64,000 bases of DNA from Triops longicaudatus. Lineage: Eukaryota; Arthropoda; Branchiopoda; Notostraca; Triopsidae. The notes under the pieces were generated by a model, which made no database searches, had not been told where the DNA came from, and saw only the letters and a program-made list of their open reading frames with translations. Every line of letters starts with the position of its first letter. Position 1 is the stretch's first letter. The DNA lies in NCBI GenBank assembly GCA_022885665.1, contig JAGQDJ010000085.1, positions 62,001 to 126,000 on the forward strand. The letters are read 5' to 3'. Both the position numbers and the translations under genes were made by a program. Below, piece after piece: positions 26,850 through 38,200 of the stretch.

Positions 26850-28820
26850 TGTCCTAATCTATTATAGTGTTCGCACACCATTGAAAGTAGGCCTATTTGG
26901 AAGGGATTCTCCTTGCCCTCGGTTTACAATCAATCTTTACCTTTCGAAGAGCTTTAAGCACATTAATATACTGTCAATGGTATAAAAAACGCATAAAAAG
27001 GCCTATAATTAGCCATGTTTGTAAAAGAAACCTTACAAAGAAAAAAATATATAAAGAAAATAAAATTTTTCGTCTTCGCAAATTGGTTTCGAGCGTCTTT
27101 AACATCAAGTATTTTAATTTATCGAAAACAGTAAATAATCGAAGAATATTTAAGTTATCACTACATAGCTCACTACGAGAACTTGGTTTCGAATTAACTG
27201 TGTTTTCATCCGTTCGGGAAAGAAATTTCTCGGTAGATCCTACCCTTGCCTGAACATTAACTCCTGAACCACTTTTATCAGTCCCATTAATAAATACATA
27301 GAGGTAGTTTACAGGATGGCGTCACTATCGCAGCCGTTTTTGAAGGGACAACAGATGGTCTTGCCTCAGCTTAGTTAGAAGGGAGGGCAATTTGGAGCTA
27401 AGCAAAGTCTGTAAGGTGTGCCCGCGATTCTCCTTAGGTTTGTATCTTGGGTTCTTTAACAAGCTTAGAGTAAGGACCAACAATGAATTCGGAATAGTAT
27501 CTTCTGTATACTCGATGCACTCAACAGTGTAGTACGTTTCTCTCCCCCTCAGCTACCCGAAAAATTCCCTAAATGCCGGTCCTAATAAAACTTAGCCAAA
27601 AACCCATCTGTTTGGGGAGGGAATCAAAAATGGGGGTTTAAGCCTCATGAAAACGCCCTTTTTGCGTGCGTTATACTGTAGCACTTCGAGGTGTGTGGTC
27701 AACAATTGAGGCCGAGAGCTTTGAAGATTTGCAAACCTGGAAACGATGGATAAGGAGAGAAAAGCCCTCCGTCCAACTTTGGTGGTGGCAGTGGGAGATT
27801 AACCCAACAAAGTTTTCAATAAAGGGCGGCTGCGCAAAAAGAAAAGGACACAGGTGTGGACACAAGGAGCAAAAGTGTTTTTCAAGAATATTTAGCTACC
27901 TCGTTCCTGTTTCTCAGTGCTGTACTGTATTCTTGCAGCCCCGAGAGAATTCAGCAAGGTTTTTGCCACCCCAGCGTCAAAACCCCTCCCCACTTTTGCA
28001 ATATTCCCCGTACCCGATACCTTGGCCCTCCTGTGATCAGCGACAGCTCCGATAATAGAGTCGGCATGGGTGTCATATTTATTGTAGTGGTAGTAGTTGT
28101 CACAGGCTTCGGTTTCACGGCCTTAAAGGTATACCGGAACCCCAAAAAGCTTCCTTTTTTCAACCCAGTTTTAACCCCTTCGCCTCTGCTCACAATTCAT
28201 TGATCTGTTGTGACAAAACCGAGGGACAGATCTACGTTGGGGATTGAAAAGTCTTTTGCCATTTTTATAATTCAATTAACCGGGAAAAATGGGCGAAACC
28301 CGTGGGATTTTTCACGCTTCATGACCAACCCGACGGGACTGCTTTCAAACTACCTTTATGTAGTGTGTACTACGGCTGGTTTGGTACATTGCTCCCACAA
28401 TTAATCGGATTAATTTGACACCTCTCAACTCACAAGAACTTGATTTTATTTCGGTGACCAGACTTGACCTGAACCTTCCAGAAATTTACCCTGTTGTATG
28501 CTTAATGGATACTTCGGAAGTATTGAAGCTTTACTCAGAAATGCGTGACAAATGTATTGAAATCGTGTCCTTAGCTTACTCAAGTGTATTTACTTTAATA
28601 AACTCTTATAAGGAAAGTCGATTGCTAAACTTTAGGCCACACTACTTCGCTGCACACAAACTGTATAGTAAATTTTGCTTTCAAAAACAGTAAAAGAGAA
28701 TAAAAGAGGCGATTTATACCATTAAAATACAGGAAAAAATGAAGATTTAATATTTTTAAAAAATTACGATAGAGTAATACAACTTGAAAAATCAATCTCT
28801 TTTTCTGTAATATTAAAAAA
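26850..28820. other. Intergenic or intronic sequence, no recognised gene
   Basis: Plus-strand frames near 27.67-28.20 kb are open for 115-129 codons, but overlap each other in different frames and show no domain, so I do not call them. Nothing else stands out. Confidence 0.4.
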
Positions 28821-28827
28821 AACTTAC

Positions 28828-28988
28828 CTGTTGTACTCGTCATCTGCGAACATGTTATATCCATTATTGTAGCCACTGGCATACATCCACGAAGGTTCCT
28901 CGACCAAACCCGAGTTTCCGTTCACTCCGCCATTATTGTAATACGCACAAGATTCCGAAATGCGATCATCAAAGTTATAACTGCACAT
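28828..28988 (-). CDS. Orphan 5' coding exon, possibly the distal first exon of the NK2 homeobox gene
   Basis: From ATG at 28988 (MCSYNFDDRISES) an open frame rich in Asn, Tyr and Gly runs 53 codons and ends at a perfect donor (AACAG then GTAAGT) in phase 2. No known domain is visible. The nearest same-strand gene downstream is the NK2 homeobox gene. An acceptor there (CTAATTCAG at about 21751-21743) would continue ...YNR-LVDIRMSMGTNKP in exactly the right frame, skipping the in-frame stop near 21753, to give 609 residues. That acceptor has a weak pyrimidine tract. It could instead be the first exon of another gene whose remaining exons I cannot see. Confidence 0.5.
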
Positions 28989-28989
28989 G

Positions 28990-30387
28990 TTGCCCCTTAT
29001 TATTTGTTTTCCCCTACACAATGGGTTGGCAACCTAAGGAGCTTCCTTTCAGTAGTTTTGAACGTTTTGTAATTTTTAAATCGTAATAATCGTCGTAAAA
29101 AATGACTCAATTTGTTTAGAACGTTTTCCTACTTTCGATCAGACGATCACGATCACTTTCTCTTAGACAACTGATGAATCTGGACAGTGTTCACATCAAA
29201 CCCCCTTGTGTGTTCAATAAATGACTCGGAAAAGTTGCGATAATAATTGCTGATATGGTTGAACCTGGTTTTGGAGCGTCAAGATAAAAACGTGCGCCAG
29301 ATAGTCGCACCTTTGCACTAAGAAATTGCACCATTCTTCCTCAATTTTGCTGTAAAAATTATCTCATACTATGTAGCAAAAACTCGTTGATATTTTCATA
29401 TCTTCAACGAAGGTTTTCAACGAACGAAGAGCATAAACATTTAAAAAGAAAGTCTGAGATTAACTTTTTTAAAAACGACTTGTTTGCTACGATATGCGAA
29501 AGGGAGGAAAAACAAAAACAGATGTGCCGGTCAAAGGTTGCGATACTCACTTTATCTTTTGTTATAGAGTAACAATTCTATTTGCGCTCTCAAAGAAACT
29601 AATTTAGAACGCTGCGGAGGCTTGATAATCAACTCGCCAAAAAGATAAAAGAGTGACTTTTGGGCTGTTAGAACGTGGACGGCTTTTCATTGGCGGAATT
29701 TCCTCGATCAAACTGCTTCGATATTTTCTCCGACTATTTTTTATACCCTGAAATGCGACATAATTATTTTTGGCTATCCATTATTATTTCTTTTTTAAAG
29801 GAAAAACAAGTGAAGGGGTCTTTAGCCGAAGGATTATACATGTAATCAACAATAAAAATTACAGTTTTATTTGATTAGAACAACAGAGCAACAACTGATG
29901 TTTCCATTCGAAAAAATTTAACAAATACAATTTTCATGTTAAATTTACAAGGGATTGACGTGACCTTTCATACCATGGCAAGATTGACATCAATTCCCGC
30001 AAAGCTTTAGAGGGGGAAAGATGTTCCGGGCTTTAAACTTGTCATGTCAAGATTATGTTTAGATTTCCTCTACTTAAGTCAGGTAGCTGAGAGCCCACTG
30101 CTGCAGCTCCTGATGCTGTGATCGGTGCGAGAGTTGACTTGAAATCATTGGATCCAAAACAAGAGGCCTTCATTTGCATTGATAACCAGAAAGCCACGTC
30201 AAACACTTCCAAACTTGCTTAATCCCACCACATTACACGCTACAAGCTGGGAATGGACCCACTTTACAAACTAAAAGCTCATTAGCCAGGGGTACCTCAA
30301 TTAGAGTTTTATACATATTTTTTTTAAGAACAAAAGAAGCAGAGCAAACAAGAGAAATACTTCCCTTTAATCTTAAAAGAATCATTA
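28990..30387. other. Region between the orphan exon and XRCC4
   Basis: This holds the presumed 5' flank of the orphan exon and the 3' flank of XRCC4. TTTTATTT near 29865-29872 gives AATAAA on the minus strand and could end the XRCC4 transcript. I see no further coding exon. Confidence 0.4.
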
Positions 30388-31852
30388 CTAACGTCTTCTT
30401 GATCGTTTGCTGCTAGCTTCGTCGTCAGTTTCTACATCCGTATCTTCATCATAAGCTCCGTCCCCACTTGAAGATGTAGACATACGAGATGGAGAAGGTG
30501 ACGTTTTCGATTTGCTGGGCGTATCTTCGTTAGTTTTACAACGAGCTGAAGATTTACAATAGTTTATTACGGCACAGAAGATGTATCTCATTAGGAATAT
30601 ATTAACAAAAGTAAAAGGACGATTTTTCGAAAGAAAAAAGTGGCAGGAATAAGGTTATTGTCGCATTTTCGTTGCTATTAGTGCTTCTTCACGTAACAGA
30701 AATAATGTGTACGAGACTAAAATTCAGAGTGGTCGTTCACGAAAAACAGGCTACAGCTTCCTTTATGATGTCAAGTGAAACTCATGCAAAATATTTAAGT
30801 GAAGCAAAGTCATCATTATCTATCCTTAAATTATATTCTTTTTACTTTAAAGTGGCAAGTTCAATTAAATTCTCGAATACAGCCTGTTCGCATAAAAATG
30901 TAAAATTATTACCTGAAGGCTCTTCTTCGATCAAAAGCTCCGCAATTTTTTGCTTTTTCGCATTCAGAACTTCGAGAAACTGAGCATACAGCTGGGATTC
31001 CACTTGAGTTTTGATATTGGCAGTTTCTTCCAACCGTTTGAGGAGCCGGTCTCGAGCATCGCACAACTGCTGATTTTCACTTTGTAATCGGGAAACTTCG
31101 GAGCTTAGTTGCGCGTTGTCGGCTAACAAGTACTGCATCACGGAAGGCAAAACATCAGAAAAACTGCACTGAGAGAAAACAAAATTTAATAAGTGAACAG
31201 AAGACATGAAAGAAGTTACTTCTTCTACGCGGATCTGAACTAGTTTTATGTATATGTCGTCGTGACGTTTTTTAAGGATGAGTAAGTTCTCCGAGAAAGT
31301 GGCAGAATACCGATCTTGGTTTTTAAAGGAACAAGCTTGGAATAGTTCTTGAATGTAGTCTTCTAAACGCAATTCCAGAGCGGAGGAAAAATTTTCCAAA
31401 TTGGTCTGTGACTCCTAAAAGCAAAACAAGTTAATCAGACATTATTCTGCATTTTTAACAAATACAATACTGTACGACTGTAATACTTTAAAAAAGGTTT
31501 TGAGGTAAACCCTTAAACACCCAAAAACTACAGAAACTCATAACCACGGAAAAATTAAGGGCAAGTTTTCAAATTATCAATGTAGTTTTGTAAGCGTTGT
31601 ATTTTATTTTACTGTTAGAAAATCTAGCATACTTTTTATTGGAAACTAACATTAAGCACGCAGAACCAAGGAAAGTAATCGAAAAATCTATAATAAATAA
31701 ATAAAATATACTCTCTGTACTTTGCCATGCCACGATGTTTGCCGCTCATAATTCATAAGAACGGCATCCAATTCTTGTCCATTCCACTCCAATTTTACAA
31801 GAATATTCTCACTGTTCAATTGTATATTTGAAACGTGCGTTTTGCTTGCCAT
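30388..31852 (-). CDS. XRCC4: DNA repair protein XRCC4
   Basis: XRCC4 is the scaffold for DNA ligase IV in non-homologous end joining; it acts in the nucleus as a dimer. Four exons: 31852-31712, 31414-31220, 31168-30913, 30545-30388, giving 249 residues in consistent phases. The N-terminal head carries a SWHGKV segment equivalent to the human SAWTGTV. The stalk coiled coil includes LLADNAQLSSEVSRLQSENQ, and YAQFLEVLNAKKQKIAEL matches the ligase IV-binding end of human XRCC4. The tail is acidic and Ser-rich and ends KRSRRR, a likely nuclear signal. The human protein is 336 residues, so the tail here is short. The third splice is a 51-bp intron with no in-frame stop, so retention would add 17 residues. 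Exon 1 has little sequence identity to vertebrates, but its position and fold pattern fit. Confidence 0.88.
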
Positions 31853-32115
31853 TTGTGTGGTTTAGTTTGCGGTAGTCAAAACACCCGGCATGTTTCCAAG
31901 CTATAAATATTGACAGAAAAATACTTTCAATGTAAAATACAGGACACCTATTGACGGACTTTCGAAACAAAGGACTTTTTCTTTTACTAGATGACTCTGC
32001 TCTGCATATAAACAATAATATTGTGAAACTCATGCAGTAAAACGAAAGTTACCATCAGTATTTCTCGCGTAAATAATACAGTTAAACCAAAATCTTACCA
32101 ACAGTGCTCACAAAC
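31853..32115. promoter_or_regulatory. Shared XRCC4/CCDC97 head-to-head promoter
   Basis: Only 263 bp separate the two start codons, which face away from each other. I see no TATA box or DRE here. The arrangement implies a common bidirectional promoter; this is inference from spacing. Confidence 0.55.
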
Positions 32116-33425
32116 ATGGTCCTTCACCCAATGAAGTCAAGTCAGGTGCAAAGTGATAATGACGAGAGCCAAGATGAGTTTGAAAATCAGCCGTTGTGGG
32201 GTGGTTTTGCGAACGAACTAGTACCAGTTAAACGGGAGCCATTGCTACCTTCAGTCATGCCTGAAGTTAAAGTAGAAGATTCTGTACCTGCTAAAGGAGC
32301 TTTGCCAGCATTAGAAGGGGAAAATGAAGAAGTGGAAATGGAATCTGATAGCGAATACGAAGCAGAAACAGAAAATGCAGTAGAAACAAGCGAGCAAACG
32401 TGGACAGCGAAACCTGGAGCGTTGAGTTACTTTCGCAATAAAATGCTAAGTCACGTTTCCAAATCCAGTGCCTTTTTCCGCAATCAACAACGCGGAGAAG
32501 GCGAACTCACATGCGGAGAGAAGAAAACAATCGCTAAGGAGATTCTCGAGAAAAATCCTGCGACTTTCTTGGCGCGTTTCGGACAGTTTCTGAGAATGGA
32601 ACACTTGTGTGTGTTCGATCAATTCAGAGGAACTTATGAAGTCGATTTCCATTTAAAGGAAATTGAAAGAGGACTATGTAAGTTTAACCACAATGTCGTG
32701 GTGAAAAATCGCCGTTATGAAGCCATGAAAAAACTGATTGATGAAGGCGAATATTTTAGCGACCAAGCCATGAAACAAAGGAATCCACACCTCTTTGAGC
32801 ACCTTGTTGGACAGTTTTTGACTCCCGAAGAGAGAAGTAGATTAGAGCCGGAAGGAGAAATGTGCAGGTAAGTCTTGTTTGAACTTGTCGCCACCCAGAA
32901 AATTTTGTCAAAAATACCAGTTTGATTTTTATTTACATTTTTTTTTGTTTGTGTGTTTTTCTAGCTTGTCAACTTTACTGATGGCTCACGCAGACCGAGA
33001 TAAAACCTCTTCCAAACGACGACAAAAGCAAGAAATGGAAGCCAGTGTATGGGAAGAAGAATTTGATTCCGATGAAGACGAAGAAACGGAAGAATCGCAA
33101 AATATGCAAGAAGAGATTACAGAGGAAGAGCGACAAATGTTACGCGAAGAGTTTGTAAGCTCCATGCACCGAAGCTTCTTAGAAGGAAACGATGAAGATT
33201 TTGATTACAAGTAAAAAGAAATACACAAAAGCAAATATGTTAAACAGAATTTCGAACAAATATTAGCCAGAAAATGAATAGTAGATTAAGTGTACTCGAT
33301 ACCAAGTGATACATTGATTCAATTTACTACTTGTATTTTCCAGTTCCGTGGACCACAGTACGGAGTACGACAATTTGGAGTTACGAGCCAGAGACGAAGA
33401 AGAGCGGTATTTTGATGAAGATTAA
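32116..33425 (+). CDS. CCDC97: Coiled-coil domain-containing protein 97 (DUF2052)
   Basis: A nuclear protein of the DUF2052 family, reported with the SF3b splicing machinery. Exons 32116-32867, 32965-33210 and 33344-33425 give 359 residues. Matches to human CCDC97 run throughout: EKKTIAKEILEKNPATFLARFGQFLRMEHL has its counterpart in EHEKVAILAQLYHEKPLVFL, NRRYEAMKKLIDEGEYFSDQ in [43 protein letters not shown] in the LREEF...DGDFDY motif, and the end RDEEERYFDE is nearly identical. A Glu/Asp-rich coiled coil precedes the C-terminal motif. I took ATG at 32116; an upstream in-frame GTG at 32104 is not a start. The 98-bp and 133-bp introns have standard ends. Confidence 0.92.
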
Positions 33426-33824
33426 AACACAACAATTAACACTTCTTGTCAATACATTTTGTTTTGTTTCGTAAAACTGGGTTGCAAATCTTACTCACTA
33501 TCATAGTGTTGATTTCATGCACAGTTTTCAGGTGTTTCTGAGTCGAGTTCTGCTGGACATAAGCTTTCACTTGTACATGGCGGGATCAAACTTCAAAATC
33601 TATTGTAGAAGGTTGCCAGAAAGCCTTTTGATTAAAGCCCATTCATTCAGCATACTTTGGGTTGTAACAGAATACCGGAGTAACATACGTTTGTCTTGCC
33701 TTAAAGGCTTACTGAAGTTTTACTGACATCGAGTAAAAATTTCTTTTCAGTCCTTTATAACTTTGTCCTTATACACACTTTGAGATGTTTTTTTTTTGTT
33801 CAATTGTTGGGTCCACAACATTTG
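33426..33824. other. 3' flank of CCDC97
   Basis: Noncoding by eye. No clear AATAAA was found close to the CCDC97 stop. Confidence 0.4.
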
Positions 33825-33826
33825 TA

Positions 33827-33974
33827 CAGGGTTGGCGAAAAGCTTTTCGATGCATCCGGAGTTCGTCGTATCAGACGGTTTGTCTGTACTACAAAAGTCT
33901 GTAACAGTACAACCCGTCTACTGTGCCCGACAGTTCACTTATAAAAGCATTCGTTATAACGAGACGTTGTACTG
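33827..33974. mobile_element. pogo/Tigger-like MITE, copy 4
   Basis: A 148-bp element flanked by TA at 33825-33826 and 33975-33976. The left end is CAGGGTTGGCG; the right end is ATTCGTTATAACGAGACG then TTGTACTG. Internal GAGTTCGTCGTATCAGACGG matches copy 3. Confidence 0.65.
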
Positions 33975-34216
33975 TAGTACGTGTTATCTTCGAATCAAAC
34001 AAACGTTTCATTCAGAAGCAAAAAAAAAAACGAGTATCGCGTTTAGAGTGTAAAAGCAACTTATGAGTTCGCTAATGCATAAATGAATTTCAAATTCCTG
34101 GAAGCAAGATTTCGATTACCACGCAGGACTTAAATCAGTTTGGTAAGGTAATTTTGAAATGTGAGACTATGTGTTTATAAAAAAAAAGTGTGACCTTCAT
34201 CAAACATTCTCAAACT

Positions 34217-34383
34217 CACGCCCGTATCCAGGATTTCGGGTGAGGGGTGTTCAGGAGTGGTTTTACCCTATGGTTTTACTATATGTAACGTTTTTGGACA
34301 TTTGGCGTTTCCGTGTTTCCCATTATATTGAAAACATTTAGGGGGTGGGTAAAGGGGTCGAACCCTATTACCCCAACCACTAA
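34217..34383. repeat. Possible interspersed repeat fragment (CACGCCCGTATCCAGGATTT type)
   Basis: The stretch begins CACGCCCGTATCCAGGATTT and ends with a G-rich then C-rich segment around GGGGTCGAACCC. I remember similar edges from interspersed repeats in several invertebrate genomes, but cannot verify this. No terminal duplication is evident. Only one copy is visible in the window. Confidence 0.35.
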
Positions 34384-35222
34384 ATATTGCTTGAATTCTG
34401 TAACAGAAATTCAGTGCTCCAGTGTCGTCAATCTAAATAACGCGTAATGAAATGGCAAAACAATGTTAGTGAGTCTTCACGTTCCATCGTCTCAGGGGAG
34501 CGTAATAGAGGAAAGTATTACGTAACTACAACAAAGTACGCAATTGTGCTGACTAGCTTTCTATGTACAAGACAAGTGATGCAACCATTTCGCATCTCAC
34601 TTGCTGCGTATGAAAGGGTCAATTATTGTTTTTTACACTCAGAAATTCAGTATAAAAAATAGACTTGCGTGGTACGAAACGGAATTTACCAAGAAACTTT
34701 AGGCAAAATCACTGTAAATCACTGTCCACGAAACATATTTTATGTTTACGAATTTTGAAGCTTTGAATCATTCCATTTTATTGTATATCACCGAACTAGC
34801 AAGGTTATCGAAGAGCTAGGATAAACAGTAAATAAACAAGTTTAATAAAAAAAAGTCGTTCCTGGGTAAAACAGTCGTTCATAACGTTACATATTATTAA
34901 ATCTCGTCCTCGGAAAAATTAAAATAATCCTTTAATACCCTACAGTGGTGTACAGGTTAGAAAGATGTCTCCCAATGGAAGATTTCAAACATTCAAATCT
35001 GCTTTCACTTATGTCCCCTCCCCCTTGAGGTTCAAGTACTTAGTTGAAAATCTGTATTAAGCCAGTGCATAGTGACTCTGTAAAGTTGGTCTAAACCTGT
35101 TCTTTTTTTCAGGAACTCTTCTGGGCTACTTAAGGTAGCACACGGTGGCTGGCGGCCCAATAGTGCACTCCGTGACCCGTGAAAGGGTTTACTCGTGAGT
35201 TAGTCCGCTAAACGATAGCATC

Positions 35223-35230
35223 TTTTATAC
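35223..35230 (+). promoter_or_regulatory. TATA-like box upstream of XDH
   Basis: TTTTATAC lies about 65-70 bp before the XDH start codon, placing a start site around 35.25 kb. This is a weak match. Confidence 0.3.
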
Positions 35231-35294
35231 ACAACTTTATCCTTACATCTTTGTCTCGTTAACCGTTTCTGGATTTAACAACCTTGATTCGAGG

Positions 35295-38200
35295 ATGATT
35301 CCAGATTCCATATCTAAACTCGTGTTTTTTGTGAACGGAATTTGTGTCGAAGAAAAGCAGCCCGATCCCGAATGGACACTTCTCTATTATTTGCGCAATA
35401 AACGTACGTATTACTTACTTTGCTGTGCTAAAACAATGCAATTTGATGCAAGGAAATAGCGCATTGATAATTTCTGTCAGTCCGATTAAATGGAACCAAG
35501 CTTGGTTGTGGCGAAGGTGGCTGTGGTGCTTGTACTGTGATGCTATCGCGATATAGTTCGACGGAAAAGCGAATTATGTAAGGAGCAATAATTCCTGCTG
35601 TAAAAGGTTTCAACTTATTAATTTTAATTTATTTTCACCCAGAAACATTGCCGTAAATGCGTGTTTGACGCCAGTATGTGCAGTCCACGGAATGGCCGTA
35701 ACGACGGTGGAAGGTCTCGGCAGTACAAAGACGCGTTTACACGCCGTCCAGGAAAGATTAGCGAAAGCTCATGGCTCGCAGTGTGGATTTTGCACACCGG
35801 GTTTCGTTATGTCTATGTATGCCTTACTCCGTAGCAATCCTTCGCCGTCCATGCAAGACATCGAAGAAAGTTTTCAAGGTCATTAATGTTTTCGTATTGT
35901 AATGTACATATTTAATCAATCATAAGTACGGAGCAATCAAATTTCATAATTTCTTTGAATGTTAAAAATACTCTTTAGAAATTAAATGTCCCATACAATT
36001 ATTTTTTCCCCCCACGGAAGTATAAAAGAAACGGCGCAGAAGGTTGAAAACAACAGTCAGGCTAGAATAATATATTAGACCAAAATGTGACCAGAATAAC
36101 AAGTAGGACGAGAATAAACTAATGTAGCATTCGTCGTAGTAACGTCTTAAAAGTGGCCTCTCATAGCAAGAATTTTTTTTATGTCGGCTTCCTAATTCTC
36201 CTGCAGCCTACCGAAAAAGAGAATATTCAGGTTTTAGAGTTTCTCACTGTGCCTAGCAACTACAAATATTTTTTCCTAACCTTGCCTGCGTACTGCGTAG
36301 TAAACAAGTTTTTGTAAACTACAATTTGCATACCATTATAGGAAACCTGTGCCGCTGTACCGGTTACCGACCTATCCTCGAAGGTTACAAGTCCTTTACC
36401 AAAGCGAATACAGGTCAATGTTGTGGTGGCATGGTTAATGGAAAATGCTGCATGAGCCCTGATGGCAACCTGAACGGTTCGTCACCTTTAGATGACACAG
36501 AACTGCGTACCGAAGTGAGGCATGGCATTGTGGGAGAAATAAATTTCGCACCTTACGATCCATCCCAAGAACCCATTTTCCCACCGGCCTTACAAGTAAA
36601 ACTTACGACGACCAATGAGATACATTTTGAATTATGCATTTGTTATTACGATTTTCATAAGCTGTTTGGCAGGTTTCCACGCATCTAGATGAGGAATTTC
36701 TTGTTTTCAAAGGTCAGCGAGTCACGTGGTACCGTCCGGTGACCTTAGAACAGCTTCTCGAACTCAAAGCTCAGCATCCGTATGCAAAACTCGTCGTTGG
36801 AAACACAGAAATCGGTAGGGGAAGCAACGCACTTTTGTCTTTTTTATATTTTTATTTCTTTTATAAATGCACAAGCCGGACAAAGTTAAAGAACCGTCCT
36901 TTTTAAAAATAATGTAGGCTTGGAAATGAAATTTAAGCATTGTGATTACCCGGTACTTATACAGCCGGTGAAGGTTCCAGAACTACAGACGATTGTTAGA
37001 ACAGCTAAAGGTCTTAAAATCGGAGGAGCAGTTACACTTACGAGTTTGGGTGAAGTTTTAAATGAGGAGATTTCGACGAAGCCCGAAACCGAGACTCGAG
37101 TCTTTCAAGCTATCAAAGAAATGCTGCATTGGTTCGCTGGTAAACAGATCCGGAACGCAGCTGTAATTATTTTCAGAATTTCGGCAGATACTCTGCGTTT
37201 GGATACATTTTGTTTGGTCTTAGGCTATCGCTGGGAATATCATGACTGGGAGTCCGATCTCTGACCTAATTCCGCTCTTCATGGCGGCTGGCTGTGAATT
37301 AGAATTGCAAAGCATTGGTATAATACTCCGAGATATTGGAAAGAGTCTTATACGCATTAAGTGTTAATCTTTTCAGACGGCGTCCAAACGGTTATTATGG
37401 ATGACAAGTTTTACACATCTTACCGTAAGAACATTGTCCTGCCTCATGAAATCCTGCTTTCAGTTTCTATCCCTTACACAAGTCCTGTAAGTTCTAAGTG
37501 TATACCCACGGGCCTAGCTTTATTGATGCTCAAACTTACCTACCATGAAATAGAACGAATATTTCGCTGGCTTTAAGCAAGCAAGGAGGCGAGAGGATGA
37601 TATCGCTATTGCGAACGCGGGCTTGAAAGTCGTTTTCGTTAAAGACTCAGCTGTTATCGGAGATATTTCCTTAGCTTTCGGTGGAATGGCACCAACGGCC
37701 GTAATGGCACGCCAAACAATGAGTGCACTTGTAGGCAGGTATGATATAAAAATATTTACTGAATTTAAGACTAGAAAAAAAATTTAAATTCAAATTTTTG
37801 CAGAAAATGGAACCAGAGTCTGCTAGAAGATGCTTGCCAACTATTACTTCAAGATCTTCCGTTATCTCCTTCCGCTCCCGGAGGAATGATCCCGTACCGT
37901 CAATCTCTCTGTCTCAGCTTTTTCTTCAAGTTTTATCTGACGGTATCCAAAACCCTTTACGAGCAAGGAATCCTCAGTGATCCAATACCAGCGGAGTACG
38001 AAAGCGCCATTACGAAAGAAGGACATCAAGTACCTCGAAGTACACAAGTCTACGAATTGGTACGTGACTATCCGATTTTTAACTGAAGAATTGTTTTCCG
38101 TTACATTTTTTAAGGAAACTTCATTTCGGACTTTATTTTTACTACGAATAACAATTTCATATATTGTCTTTATTGGTAAAGGTACCCGAGGATCAGAAAG

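Noticed and set aside
27666..28203. Overlapping plus-strand ORFs of 129 and 115 codons
   Set aside because: Two frames overlap, and neither shows a domain; the hydrophobic run is low complexity (TAG/GTG repeats).
32116..33425. Identification of this gene as AATF/Che-1 from its acidic start
   Set aside because: The RNRRY...GEYFS, LREEF...DFDY and RDEEERYFDE motifs fit CCDC97/DUF2052 clearly instead.
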